Counted from the stretch's first letter, positions 32,782-42,553 are shown. The stretch is 64,000 nucleotides of DNA from Rhizobiales bacterium 62-17 (GCA_001898965.1 MKVW01000009.1:1-64000); one strand, 5' to 3'. Numbers and translations: made by a program. Notes: generated by a model from the letters alone, not told the origin.

Positions 32782-32936
32782 CGATATCCCCGTTTACCAT
32801 AGCTCACAGGTGCTTTGTCCCGCAGGATAGAGGCAAAATTTGAACGAAGCCTTGAGCCGATTGCGAACTGTCAGCCATAATTAAGAAAAGGTTTACGTGG
32901 CCGAATTCGCAATCGATTCAGTCCTGCGGACACATG

Positions 32937-33971
32937 TCAGGGTGCCATGTGTTCGGCCATGATCAGCCGGTCGAGCATGCGCCGCGCCAGAATGGGGCCA
33001 TTGTCGGTCTTAATGTCGATACGCGCAGCATTCGGCATTTGGCTCATGCGATGCTGCTGCGCTTCGAGAATGACGAAGTCCTCGCGGAAGACATCGATCA
33101 TCCCGACATTGAAAAACGTCTCCACATCCGGATCGTCACGGCCGAAAGCCCGCGCGAACAGGAAGAAATAATGCTGCGATGTGCTGGTTTCCGGCGTCGG
33201 CAGGCTGAGGGCGACGAGTTCCACCTTATGCGCACTCAGCGTCAGATCCTTGCCCGGCCCACCGAAGCCGGCATCGACGCACCCGGCGAAATTGACGCAA
33301 AAATTCGGTGGCCGGAACTCGACGGCCGCCCAGCGATCGGAATAGCCGGGAAAATTGCCGGCCTTCTGATAGGCCGGTGGCGCCGGGCGGTCGTAGATCC
33401 AGCGCTCCACCCGCACCACATCGTCTTTCTGCGTCGTCAGCGGTTCGATCTCGGTCAGGGATTCCGAACCGATCGACGAGGCATGCACATAAGTCAGATG
33501 GGTGGCATCGAGCACATTGTCGGCGATCAATCGATAATCGGCCTTGAGGTGCACCATGTCCGGCCGGGTGGTGATCCAATCGGGATGTTCGCACCACCAC
33601 AAGTCGGGCACTTTCGCCAGGTCGGCCAGCGCCGGATCGCCCATCCAGATCCACACCAGGCCATAACGTTCCACCACCGGATAGGATTTGACCCGGGCCC
33701 GTTCGGGAATGTTCGCCTGCCCTGGGATTTCGACGCAAACGCCCCAGCCATCGAATTTGAGACCGTGATAGCCGCAGCGCACATCATCGCCGATGACCAC
33801 GCCCAGCGATAAGGGCAAGGAACGGTGACAACAGCGATCCTCGATGGCGCAGGGCGTGCCGTCCGATCGCCGCCACAGCACCACCGGTTCATCGAGGAAA
33901 GTGCGCGCCAACAGGCCGCGCGTCACCTCGCGACCCCAAGCCGCCGCGTACCACGCATTGCGCAGATACAT
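32937..33971 (-). CDS. Rieske oxygenase, VanA/PobA-like aromatic O-demethylase type
   Basis: ATG 33971 gives 344 residues (MYLRNAWYAAAWGREVTRGL). The Rieske centre motif is CCH in AIEDRCCHRSLPLS then CGYHGLKF, i.e. CxH-x16-CxxH. The mononuclear iron ligands are in DNVLDATHLTYVHASSIGS (residues near 160-180). The VanA-type group includes vanillate O-demethylase oxygenases and related oxidases. No reductase subunit (VanB) is adjacent. It is divergent from an ABC permease gene and near an M29/NicX-like enzyme, suggesting aromatic or N-heterocycle catabolism (inference). Confidence 0.86.
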   Translation of the reverse strand: MYLRNAWYAAAWGREVTRGLLARTFLDEPVVLWRRSDGTPCAIEDRCCHRSLPLSLGVVIGDDVRCGYHGLKFDGWGVCVEIPGQANIPERARVKSYPVVERYGLVWIWMGDPALADLAKVPDLWWCEHPDWITTRPDMVHLKADYRLIADNVLDATHLTYVHASSIGSESLTEIEPLTTQKDDVVRVERWIYDRPAPPAYQKAGNFPGYSDRWAAVEFRPPNFCVNFAGCVDAGFGGPGKDLTLSAHKVELVALSLPTPETSTSQHYFFLFARAFGRDDPDVETFFNVGMIDVFREDFVILEAQQHRMSQMPNAARIDIKTDNGPILARRMLDRLIMAEHMAP

Positions 33972-34153
33972 TGCCAGCCTCTCCGATCTTCCCCAGTAAG
34001 CGTCTGCGCGCCTTGCATTAAATCTGTCACAGCGGACGACGGCGTTCAATGCGTCGCGCACAACTTGATTCTCCGATCCCGAGCGGCGACAAAGCGCAGG
34101 GGGAAACCGCCGGCACGGTGGCGCTAAAACAGGCAGGGAGACGGTCAGCAAGC

Positions 34154-35896
34154 ATGGCTGCGGAGGGAGGCGCGAGCGCCACACGACATTGGCGCGCGAT
34201 CGGCACGGACGCTTTGCCGACACTTCTTCTGGCGCTGCCGCTCATCTGGCTGGTGGTTCTGCCCCTCGTCATCCTGCTCGTGTGCGCCTTCCGCCCCACC
34301 GGCTTTCTGCTCGACCCCGGCTTCACCACCGATCATATCGTCACCGCCTGGACCGATCCGGACCTGTGGCGCCTGTTTGCCCGCACGCTGCATTTCGCGC
34401 TCGGCTCCAGCCTCTTCGCCCTCCTCATCGGCACCGGCCTTGCCTGGCTGGTCGAACGCACCGACATCCGTGGCGCGGGCCTCGTCCGCGCTTTGATGAT
34501 CCTGCCCATGGCCATGCCGCCCTTCATCATGGCCATCGCCTGGACGATCCTGCTCAGTCCGCGCACCGGCATCGTCAATCTGGCGCTGGTCGAAGTGTTC
34601 GGCCTCTCCGCGCCGCCGCTCGATATCTACACCATGACAGGCCTGATCTTCGTCGAAGGTCTGTCGCTGGCGCCTTCGGCTTTTCTCATCATGGTGCCGG
34701 CCTTCCGCAAGATCGATGCGGCGCTGGAGGAAGCCGCATTGATGTCGGGCGCCGGCTCACTGCAGATGCTGCGCCGGGTCGTGCTGCCGTTGCTGCTGCC
34801 GGCGCTGGCTGGCGCCGCGATTTATCTCTTGATCGTTAGCCTGGTCGTCTTCGACATTCCCGGCGCCATCGGCCACCCGGTCGGCATCGTTTTGGTCTCG
34901 ACCCACGTCTACGATCTCTTGCATCACGCGCCCACAGGCCTGCCCGAATATGGCCAGGTCAGCGCCATCGCCATCATCATCGCCGCCGCGCTCGTCGCCT
35001 TGTGCCTGCTCTATCAACGGCTGATGCGCGCCGCCGGCCGCTTCGTGACGGTGACGGGGAAGACCTCGCGCCATCGCGTCATTCCGCTCGGCCGCGGCCG
35101 CCTCGTCGCCGAACTCGCCATCGCAGCGTTCGTGCTCGTCGCCGTCGTCGCGCCGATCTTGGCCATCATCTGGGCGAGCTTGCTACCCTATCAGATGGCG
35201 TTCTCGCTCGAAGCGCTGAAACAGATCACGCTCGCCAATCACATCGCTTTCCTCAGCGATCCGGCCATCGGCAAGACGCTAGGCAATTCTCTCGTCATCG
35301 CCATCGTCGCCAGTTGCGCCGTCACGCTGCTGTGCCTGCTGATCGGCTGGGTGGTGGTGCGCACCAAGGCGCCCGGCCGCCAGATCATCGACATTCTGGC
35401 TTTCATGCCGCTGGCGTTTCCCGGCGTCTTGATCGCCACCGCGCTGATCTATGTCTATCTGTCGGTGCCGCTGCTGCGCATTTACGGCACGATCTGGATC
35501 ATCGCCGTCGCCCACACCACCGTTTATCTGAGCTACGGTTCCCGGGCGATCAATGCCGCCATGTATCAATTGCATGCCGACCTTGAGGAAGCCGCGCGCA
35601 TGGCCGGCGCGGCGTGGTTCACAACCCTGCGGCGCGTGGTTGCCCCTTTGCTCGTTCCCGCGCTGGCCGCGGTCTGGATCTGGGTTTTCGCCCATTCCTT
35701 GCGTGAGTTAGGCTCCGCTTTGCTGCTGCAGGGCCGCGACAACGCCACTTTGCCGACCCTACTGTTCGCCTATTGGACGCAAGGCCAGCCGGCGAAAACG
35801 GCGGCCGTCGCCGTCTGGTTTGTCTTCGGCCTCGTTCTGCTGCTCGCCATCGCCCATCTTCTGCAATCGCTGGCCGCGCGCCGCACTTCCACCTGA
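34154..35896 (+). CDS. ABC transporter permease, fused two-domain (Fe3+/phosphonate type)
   Basis: The product is 580 residues from ATG 34154; the ribosome site is weak, so a somewhat different start is possible. There are twelve membrane segments in two homologous halves, each with the EAA-type loop: AALEEAALMSGAGSLQMLRR and ADLEEAARMAGAAWFTTLRR. This double-permease layout is that of AfuB/FbpB/PhnV-type importers. The cognate binding protein is two genes downstream, but no ATPase gene is in the region. Divergent from a Rieske oxygenase gene. Confidence 0.9.
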   Translation: MAAEGGASATRHWRAIGTDALPTLLLALPLIWLVVLPLVILLVCAFRPTGFLLDPGFTTDHIVTAWTDPDLWRLFARTLHFALGSSLFALLIGTGLAWLVERTDIRGAGLVRALMILPMAMPPFIMAIAWTILLSPRTGIVNLALVEVFGLSAPPLDIYTMTGLIFVEGLSLAPSAFLIMVPAFRKIDAALEEAALMSGAGSLQMLRRVVLPLLLPALAGAAIYLLIVSLVVFDIPGAIGHPVGIVLVSTHVYDLLHHAPTGLPEYGQVSAIAIIIAAALVALCLLYQRLMRAAGRFVTVTGKTSRHRVIPLGRGRLVAELAIAAFVLVAVVAPILAIIWASLLPYQMAFSLEALKQITLANHIAFLSDPAIGKTLGNSLVIAIVASCAVTLLCLLIGWVVVRTKAPGRQIIDILAFMPLAFPGVLIATALIYVYLSVPLLRIYGTIWIIAVAHTTVYLSYGSRAINAAMYQLHADLEEAARMAGAAWFTTLRRVVAPLLVPALAAVWIWVFAHSLRELGSALLLQGRDNATLPTLLFAYWTQGQPAKTAAVAVWFVFGLVLLLAIAHLLQSLAARRTST

Positions 35897-35944
35897 GCGC
35901 CCACCGATATAGACTTCGTCCCAACAGACGAGGGAGGAAACGCG

Positions 35945-37132
35945 ATGGTCCGTATTCCAAACACCAATGCCGACATCATGCAGTCGAAGACCCGGCGCGG
36001 TTTGCCGTATCCGGTCGATTACGGCACAGCGACGACGGCGGAATACATTCAGGCCCTCGACAATTTCCATCAGGTGTTCGGCATTCGCGCTGGCGACCAT
36101 GTGGTGATGCTGACCGATCCGCTGCTCGACCCGCGTGTCGTCCAGACCGTGCAGGGCCTCTGCAAATCGCGCGGCGCCACGTTTATTTCCTACATGGGTG
36201 AATCGACCCGCTATGTCGCGGTACCAGACGAAGCGAAAGCCCTGCTGGAACGCGCCACCTTCGTCGTCTCAACCTGGTTCGCCTCGGTCTTCGATCCGTT
36301 CTGCCAGAACCTGCGCCGCAAAAAAGGCCAGCGCTGGGTCAAGATCACCTTTTTCCGCAACATCGATCTGTGGCACACGCCGCAAGCGCGTTTCCCCATC
36401 GAGATCGTCGGCGAACTGGTGCGCGGCACGTCCAGGCTCTATCCCGAACATGGCCCCTTCGACATGCGCATCACCGATCAGCGCGGCACCGATTTCCGCG
36501 TGCCCTTCAGCGCCGACATGCGCGAGCGCATGAAGAAGGACAATCGCTGGCGCGGCCACAACTACGCCAACGAGGACGGCTGCTACGTCCATTACATGCC
36601 GACGCACGGCCCCAATCTCTACGACCCGTTCATGTTCGGCAACGATCCCGAACACAAGGTCGGCATTAACGGCGTCATCTATGCGCAATGGGGCGTCGGC
36701 TTCGAAAAGCCTTTCGACGAGCCGCCGGGCGTCGAGTTCAAGGACGACCGCGTCGTCGCCGTCCATGGCGACAGCGAGGAAGCCGCCGTGCTGCGCGAAT
36801 TCCTGATCGGCGGCACGCTGGAGGAACTGGGCTGCGGCCACAATCCCAAGGCGCCGCGTTTCGACATCTATCCGGCCGGCCCGAATTCGCCCGGCGCGCT
36901 GCACTTCGGCATCAACGGCCTGAAGGAGAGCGAATATTTGCGCCGCATGATGCCCAATTGGGAAGAGCCGCATGTGCATATGGATCTCGTCACCTTCGAC
37001 GCGACGGTGACGGCCGGCAATCGCGTGCTGATCGAGGACGGCTTCCTGCAATCGCTGCGCGATCCCAAGGTCATCGACTGCGCCAGCCGCTACGGCGACC
37101 CGCTGGAACTGCTCGAACAGTTTCCGGTCTGA
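35945..37132 (+). CDS. M29 metallopeptidase/NicX-like protein
   Basis: The 395-residue product lies between the permease and binding protein genes. Features include AGDHVVMLTDPLLDPRVVQT near residue 48, FVVSTWFASVFDP, the strand FDMRITDQRGTDFRVPFS near 175, and the conserved C-terminal acidic/His segment GHNPKAPRFDIYP. It ends with EEPHVHMDLVTFDATVTAGN. These match thermophilic aminopeptidase M29 family and the homologous 2,5-dihydroxypyridine 5,6-dioxygenase (NicX), which uses a metal with similar ligands. Whether it is a peptidase or a ring-cleaving enzyme cannot be settled from sequence, but the ABC and Rieske neighbours favour catabolism of a transported N-heterocycle or similar compound. 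Confidence 0.7.
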   Translation: MVRIPNTNADIMQSKTRRGLPYPVDYGTATTAEYIQALDNFHQVFGIRAGDHVVMLTDPLLDPRVVQTVQGLCKSRGATFISYMGESTRYVAVPDEAKALLERATFVVSTWFASVFDPFCQNLRRKKGQRWVKITFFRNIDLWHTPQARFPIEIVGELVRGTSRLYPEHGPFDMRITDQRGTDFRVPFSADMRERMKKDNRWRGHNYANEDGCYVHYMPTHGPNLYDPFMFGNDPEHKVGINGVIYAQWGVGFEKPFDEPPGVEFKDDRVVAVHGDSEEAAVLREFLIGGTLEELGCGHNPKAPRFDIYPAGPNSPGALHFGINGLKESEYLRRMMPNWEEPHVHMDLVTFDATVTAGNRVLIEDGFLQSLRDPKVIDCASRYGDPLELLEQFPV

Positions 37133-37214
37133 TCAAAAGAAAACGGGGTGGCTCCTGATCGGAGGGATCGGGAACCGCCTTTCCAAAGGGGACTAAAAAC
37201 AAGAGAGGGAGACC

Positions 37215-38273
37215 ATGTCCAATCCGACCCTATCCCGGCGCGGCTTCGTCGCGGCGGCAGGAACGACCTTGGCAAGCACAGCCTTAACCACAATGCCATT
37301 CGGCGCGCGGGCGCAAGGCGCCGCGCCGAAAGCCTTGGTTGATCTGGCCGGTGCCGCCGCCAAGAAACCGCCGGTCGTCTGGTCGGAAAGCTCCGATACG
37401 GCGGCCATCGCCAAGGTGATCGCCGCCTTCAACAAGACCTGGCCAGACATCAAGGTCGAATTTATCCGCGACACGGGCGGTGGCACCCTGGCCGCCAAGG
37501 TGGTGCAGGAATCCCAGGCCGGCGGCACGCCCGCCGCCGTGCTCACCGGCGACCAGTCGCAATTCGCGGTGCTCGATCAGCGCAGCCTGCTGGTGCGCCC
37601 GGACTGGGCGGCGCTGGGCGTGGCCCCCGCTTCGGTGGTCTCGCCGTTCATGGTGCCGACCACATCCGCCATCGGCGTCATCGTGTGGAACAAGCAGAAA
37701 GTCTCGGAGGCGGATCGGCCCAAGAATCTGAACGATCTGTTGAACCCGCGCTGGACCGGCAAGGCGGGCGCCTGGCTGCGCACGCCGGTCTACGTCAGCA
37801 TGGCCCATCTGATGGGCGAAGCCGAAGTGCGCGCCCATTTGCAGAAATTCGTCTCCATGCAGCCCAAACTCTACGATTCCACCTACCGGCTGGCGCAGGA
37901 GATTGGAACGGGCGAGATCGAGGTCGGCTATGGCCTGACCCATTCGACCTTGCCGGTGATGGCGGCCGGCGCGCCGGTGGAGTTTGCCTTCACCGACCCG
38001 GTCGGGATCAGCACACTCTATACCTGTTGCGTCGCCAAGAGCGCCAATCCGGAAGGCGCCCAGGTTCTGGCCGCCTGGCTTGCCGGACGCGAGGGGGCCG
38101 ATGCCTATGAAGCCGCCACCGGTCGCGGCAATCCCCGCGTCGAAGGCTCCAACGCGGCCAAGCTGGTGGCCGGGCGCAAGCTCTCCGAATATCCACTGAC
38201 GGACTATCCCACTTTCCTGCGTCTGCTCGCCGACTATAACAAGATCATGAGCGCGCGAGGTGCCGCCCGCTGA
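37215..38273 (+). CDS. ABC substrate-binding protein (Fe3+/phosphonate-type), Tat-exported
   Basis: The 352-residue product begins MSNPTLSRRGFVAAAGTTLA with a twin-arginine motif (SRRGFV) and ends its leader near ARAQ. The mature protein has KPPVVWSESSDTAAIAKVIA, FIRDTGGGTLAAKVVQE and DLLNPRWTGKAG, typical of the Fe3+/2-aminoethylphosphonate group of type II periplasmic binding proteins. It pairs with the fused permease 1.3 kb upstream. The ligand is not readable. Tat export suggests folding or cofactor binding in the cytoplasm. Confidence 0.88.
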   Translation: MSNPTLSRRGFVAAAGTTLASTALTTMPFGARAQGAAPKALVDLAGAAAKKPPVVWSESSDTAAIAKVIAAFNKTWPDIKVEFIRDTGGGTLAAKVVQESQAGGTPAAVLTGDQSQFAVLDQRSLLVRPDWAALGVAPASVVSPFMVPTTSAIGVIVWNKQKVSEADRPKNLNDLLNPRWTGKAGAWLRTPVYVSMAHLMGEAEVRAHLQKFVSMQPKLYDSTYRLAQEIGTGEIEVGYGLTHSTLPVMAAGAPVEFAFTDPVGISTLYTCCVAKSANPEGAQVLAAWLAGREGADAYEAATGRGNPRVEGSNAAKLVAGRKLSEYPLTDYPTFLRLLADYNKIMSARGAAR

Positions 38274-38305
38274 GCGCGTTGCCAAGCTGCCGATCTTTTG
38301 GGCAG

Positions 38306-38326
38306 GCCGGCGGCCAATCCGCCGGC
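38306..38326 (+). terminator. Stem-loop after the ABC binding protein gene
   Basis: GCCGGCGG and CCGCCGGC form a perfect 8-base-pair stem with the loop CCAAT, 33 bases after the stop codon. No T-tract follows, so it may be a weak terminator or an mRNA stabiliser. Confidence 0.4.
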
Positions 38327-38569
38327 TATTCAGCCCATTTGCTGCCCACTGTCAGCAAGCGGTTACCATGACATGATTGTCATCGGCGGTGCCGGCGAGC
38401 CACATTGACAGGATACCTCGGCTCCTTGCTACAAATTGAGGGCCAAACGGCGTGCCTTGAGGCGGGATCAAACGCAGGCGGCACGCCAATAGCATGTCTA
38501 GGGGCTCGGCGAGGTTGGGGGATCTCGCGCCTTTGGACAGTGAACAGCATTTAACCAGTCGGGTGTTCG

Positions 38570-40633
38570 ATGAAGCGGGTGGCGATTGTCGGCGGTGGAC
38601 CAGGGGGCTTGTTCACCGCCCAGATTCTTGCGGATAAGTGCGGCGACCTTTGTCAGATGACCATTTTCGAGGCATCGGACCGGCTCGGCGGCAAATTGGT
38701 GACACGGACGTTCAAGAGCGCCCCCATGGTGCTCTATGAAGCTGGCGTCGCCGAACTTTACGACTATTCGCAATTCGGCTCAGACCCGGTGCGCGAACTT
38801 GCCGAACGCCTCGGTCTGCTCACCGTGCCGATGAAGGGCGACACCGTCATCCTCGGCGACAAGATTCTCAACAGCGATGCCGACATTCGCCGCAAGCTCG
38901 GCCCCGAAACGCTCGCCGCCATCGACGCCTTCCATGACATGTGCGAACGCGAGATCAGCGCCGAGGACTATTACGAGAGCTATTGGCGCGACGACAATAA
39001 CCATCCCTGGTCGAACAAAACCTTCGCCGAGGTTCTCGACACCATTCCCGACGAAGCTGCCCGGCGCTACATCGCCGCCGCCGTCCACACCGACGTCGCC
39101 GCACCGCCCCATCTCACCAATGCGATGAACGGTGCCAAAAACGTCCTGATGGAGCACGACGAATATCTGCGGCTCTATTCCATCGTCGGCGGCAACGAGC
39201 GGCTGGCGCAGCGGCTGGCCGAGACCACGGCGGCGGAAGTGATCAAGAACGCGCCGGTGTCCAAGGTCGCCAAGGAAGGCGAGCGCTACCGGGTCTGGTA
39301 TCGGCACGACCAGCGCACCCAGCATCGCGATTTCGACTATGTGATCTTTGCCCTGCCTAACACCTGGCTGCAGAACATCGACTTCGACGGCCGCAAGCTG
39401 CGCATGGCGCTCGACGCCCATCTCGCTCATTATGACCGCCCGGCGCATTATCTGCGCGTGAGCTGCCTGTTCAAGGAGCCGTTCTGGCGCTCCAAGGTCA
39501 AAGGCTCCTACTTCATGCAGGATGTCTTCGGCGGCACCTGCCTCTATGACGAAGCCTCGCGCCACCCCGGCAAACGGTACGGCTCGCTGGGCTGGCTGAT
39601 CGCCGGCACCGCCGCGCTCGCCATGACCAATATGAGCGACCAGCAGATCATCGACCGCGTGCTCGATTCCCTGCCCAAGTCCCTCGCCGATGGCCGCGAC
39701 CTGCTCTTGGAAAGCTATGTCCAACGCTGGGTCGGTACGGTCAATGCCATCCCCGGCGGCCACCCCGCTCACGACCTCATGCAGCGCCATCGCCCGGAGC
39801 CCACGGATCATCCGGGTATCCTGACGGTCGGCGACTATATTTTCGATTCCACCGTCAACGCGACGTACGATTCCGCCGATTTCGCCACCGACATCATCAT
39901 GACGGAATTGCGCGACCAGAAATACAGGCCTTACGCGGACGAGCTGGTGCCCTCGCCCGCCAATGCCCATGCACTGGGCGCCGACTATCACGACGCCTAT
40001 GCCAACGACAAAACCTACGAGGAATCCTACGCCGAATATTTCGACGAGAACTATAACGCCGACCTGATCAAGACGATCTGGGGCGACAAGGCACCCTATA
40101 AACTGCTCGACGTCGGCAGCGCCACCGGCATCACCATCGAATTGTTCGACCGTATCGGCGTCGAATGCTGGGGCATCGAAAACTCCGCCCATATCCACGC
40201 GCGCACGCTGGAAAAATGGAAGCATCGCAACTTCCTTGGCGACGTCAGAAACCTGCCCTTCGAAGACAATTCCTTCGATTATGTTTATGACACCTGCCTG
40301 TGCTATCTGCCCGACGAGGATCTCGACAAGGCCATCAGCGAATTGTTCAGGGTGGTGCGCAAGGGCGTGTTCTTCGGCGGCATCACCTCCGACATGACCA
40401 AAGAAGTGATCGAATATCACGAACTCTTCGATGGCGTGCAGTCGCTCATGACCACCTGGCAATGGTCCGAGCGGTTCATGAAGAACGGCTTCCGCATGGC
40501 GATCAACGATCCGAAAGTGCTGAAGAAAGTCTGGCGCATCGAGTGCCAGTCGAACGAAGGTGACTACCCGTGGTATCCGGACGCCAAGACCATGCGCATG
40601 TGCTTCTATTCCAAGCCGCCGACCGGCGCATGA
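38570..40633 (+). CDS. FAD oxidoreductase-SAM methyltransferase fusion
   Basis: The 687-residue product is a fusion. Residues 1 to about 455 are a flavin amine-oxidase/protoporphyrinogen-oxidase-like domain with the Rossmann motif GGGPGG (8-13), the ExxxRLGGK motif (EASDRLGGK) and a C-terminal FAD segment GDYIFDSTVNATYDSADFAT. A linker of about 50 residues rich in Asp, Tyr and Glu follows. Residues about 505-687 are a class I SAM methyltransferase with motif I LLDVGSATGITIELFDRIG near 509, GIENSAHIHA, and post-motif GDVRNLPFEDNSFDYVYDTC. The fusion suggests oxidation and methylation of one small molecule, or of a peptide. An ABC exporter gene follows 51 bases later on the same strand. Confidence 0.85.
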   Translation: MKRVAIVGGGPGGLFTAQILADKCGDLCQMTIFEASDRLGGKLVTRTFKSAPMVLYEAGVAELYDYSQFGSDPVRELAERLGLLTVPMKGDTVILGDKILNSDADIRRKLGPETLAAIDAFHDMCEREISAEDYYESYWRDDNNHPWSNKTFAEVLDTIPDEAARRYIAAAVHTDVAAPPHLTNAMNGAKNVLMEHDEYLRLYSIVGGNERLAQRLAETTAAEVIKNAPVSKVAKEGERYRVWYRHDQRTQHRDFDYVIFALPNTWLQNIDFDGRKLRMALDAHLAHYDRPAHYLRVSCLFKEPFWRSKVKGSYFMQDVFGGTCLYDEASRHPGKRYGSLGWLIAGTAALAMTNMSDQQIIDRVLDSLPKSLADGRDLLLESYVQRWVGTVNAIPGGHPAHDLMQRHRPEPTDHPGILTVGDYIFDSTVNATYDSADFATDIIMTELRDQKYRPYADELVPSPANAHALGADYHDAYANDKTYEESYAEYFDENYNADLIKTIWGDKAPYKLLDVGSATGITIELFDRIGVECWGIENSAHIHARTLEKWKHRNFLGDVRNLPFEDNSFDYVYDTCLCYLPDEDLDKAISELFRVVRKGVFFGGITSDMTKEVIEYHELFDGVQSLMTTWQWSERFMKNGFRMAINDPKVLKKVWRIECQSNEGDYPWYPDAKTMRMCFYSKPPTGA

Positions 40634-40650
40634 GGCACGCGCCGGTCTTT
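40621..40650 (+). terminator. Stem-loop overlapping the fusion gene stop codon
   Basis: GACCGGCGC and GCGCCGGTC pair perfectly over nine bases around the loop ATGAGGCAC, which contains the stop codon region, followed by TTT. It may reduce read-through into the ABC exporter gene. The U-tract is short, so termination is uncertain. Confidence 0.45.
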
Positions 40651-40684
40651 CCGGCCGCGTCCCCGCCCGAGCGGGAGCCCTTCC

Positions 40685-42523
40685 ATGACTGATGCCAAAC
40701 CAACCAGCGAGGACATCAGCCAGTATCTTGAGGACGAGGAAACCGACGCGGAGATCCGGGCCCGCGATTTCGGCTTCATGTTCCGTTTTCTGTGGCCCTA
40801 TCTGAAACCCTATCGGCGCAAGCTCGCCCTCGTGCTAGGCTTGCTCGCGCTGCAGACGGTCTTCAACGCGTCCTTCCCGCTCGCCACGCAATATCTGATC
40901 GACCAGGGCCTGATCGAGCGCAACTGGAACGCTTTGGTCTTCGTGCTGATCTTCCTCAGCATCGCCGCGATCATCGTCTCGGTCATCTCCATCGCCAACG
41001 ACTATCTCTATTCGCGCATCTTCTCGAATGTGGTGAAGGATCTGCGCATCGCGCTGTTCGAGCAGATCCAACGCCTGCCGATGCCGTTCTTCCTGCGCAC
41101 CCCCTCTGGCGGCATCCTGTCGCGCTTCTCTGGCGACATCGTCGCCAGCGAGACCATGCTGGTGCAGATGATTCCGTGGTTGGCGCTGCCGCTGCTGGAG
41201 GTGATCTATTCGACGATCCTGATGTTTTATTTCAACGTCTGGCTCGGGTTGATCGGCCTCCTGATTTTTCCAACCATTCTCGCCGGTCCCAGCATATTCT
41301 CGCGCAAGGCTTTTGCTCTTTCCTACGACAAGCGCACACAAGAAGCCGATATTCTGTCCGCCGCCCAGGAGAACATACAGGCACAGCCTGTGATCAAGGC
41401 CTTCGCCTTGCACGGGCGCTCGACGGGTCATTTTCGCGGCCTCAATCTCAGTTGGATGTCCAACGCCTTCCGCGTTTATTTTTTCTCCGCGCTCGCCGAG
41501 AGCACAGCCTACATGGGTGTCTACATCATCCATATCGTCATCATCGTGCTGGGTGCCTATTGGGCCTATACGGAGGAAATCACGATCGGCACGCTCGTTG
41601 CGTTCGAATCGATGTTCGTTTCCATGGGCTACGCATTGACCAATCTGACGCAATTCGTGCCGACGTTGGCGCAAGCCACCGGCTCGATGCAGCACCTCAA
41701 CGAAATCTTCGAGGAAAAGCCGAGCCTCACCGACGCACCCAACGCAACTGTTCTGCCGCCGATGCGCGACCGCGTCGCTTTCGAACACACGACCTTCGCC
41801 TATCCCGGGGGTAAGACCGTGTTGCACAACGTGAGCTTCGACGTGCCGCGCCATGCCTATGTGGCGATCGTCGGCCGTTCGGGCTCCGGCAAGAGCACCA
41901 TCCTCAATCTGCTGATGCGCTTCTATGACCCGACGGAGGGACGTGTCGCCATCGACGGCCATGACATCCGCACGATCACGCAGGATTCGCTGCGCGCCCA
42001 GATCGGCATCGTCTTTCAGGACAGTTTCCTGTTCAACGCCTCGATCAGCGACAATATCCGCATGGGCAAGGCCGACGCGACCGATCAAGAGATCGAGAGC
42101 GCGCTGCGCGCCGCCGAGGTTTGGGATGCGGTGATGGCTTTGCCGCAAGGGGTCGAGACCATCGTCGGCGAACGTGGCGGCCGGCTCTCCGGCGGCCAGC
42201 GCCAACGCGTCGCCATCGCCCGTGCCCTGGTGCGCGATCCCGCCATTCTGGTGCTCGACGAGGCGACCAGCGCGCTGGATGCCATCGCGGAAGCCGCCGT
42301 CAACATCACGTTGCAGCGCATTGCCCGCGAGCGCACGGTCATCAACGTCACCCATCGCCTGAGCAACGTCGCCGGCGCCGACAAGATCATCGTGCTGGAG
42401 AACGGCAACCTCACCGAAGCGGGGTCCCATGCGGAGCTGATCGCCCGCAACGGCCGCTACGCCCAGCTGTGGCGCACCCAGCAGGGCGGCGACGGCCCGG
42501 ATGCTTCGCTCTCCGACGGTTGA
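40685..42523 (+). CDS. ABC exporter, fused permease-ATPase (half transporter)
   Basis: The 612-residue protein has six membrane segments followed by an ATPase domain. The Walker A is GRSGSGKST (near 397), the signature is LSGGQRQRVAIARAL and the Walker B is ILVLDEATSALD. This is the ABCB/MsbA-type exporter layout, working as a homodimer. Exporters of this kind secrete lipids, peptides, siderophores or natural products. It lies 51 bases after the oxidoreductase-methyltransferase gene, which suggests that it exports the product of that enzyme (inference). A terminator follows at once. Confidence 0.9.
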   Translation: MTDAKPTSEDISQYLEDEETDAEIRARDFGFMFRFLWPYLKPYRRKLALVLGLLALQTVFNASFPLATQYLIDQGLIERNWNALVFVLIFLSIAAIIVSVISIANDYLYSRIFSNVVKDLRIALFEQIQRLPMPFFLRTPSGGILSRFSGDIVASETMLVQMIPWLALPLLEVIYSTILMFYFNVWLGLIGLLIFPTILAGPSIFSRKAFALSYDKRTQEADILSAAQENIQAQPVIKAFALHGRSTGHFRGLNLSWMSNAFRVYFFSALAESTAYMGVYIIHIVIIVLGAYWAYTEEITIGTLVAFESMFVSMGYALTNLTQFVPTLAQATGSMQHLNEIFEEKPSLTDAPNATVLPPMRDRVAFEHTTFAYPGGKTVLHNVSFDVPRHAYVAIVGRSGSGKSTILNLLMRFYDPTEGRVAIDGHDIRTITQDSLRAQIGIVFQDSFLFNASISDNIRMGKADATDQEIESALRAAEVWDAVMALPQGVETIVGERGGRLSGGQRQRVAIARALVRDPAILVLDEATSALDAIAEAAVNITLQRIARERTVINVTHRLSNVAGADKIIVLENGNLTEAGSHAELIARNGRYAQLWRTQQGGDGPDASLSDG

Positions 42524-42553
42524 GCGCCGCCATCGATACGGGCGCTTTCTTTT
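42522..42553 (+). terminator. Intrinsic terminator after the ABC exporter
   Basis: AGCGCC and GGCGCT pair around a 12-base loop and are followed by TTCTTTTTA. The stem starts at the stop codon of the exporter gene. It closes the two-gene fusion-exporter unit. Confidence 0.7.

Noticed and set aside
38780..40462. A 560-codon minus-strand frame over the fusion gene
   Set aside because: The plus strand carries FAD and SAM motifs in the right order; the other frame has none.
40835..42430. A 531-codon minus-strand frame over the ABC exporter
   Set aside because: Walker and signature motifs define the plus-strand gene.
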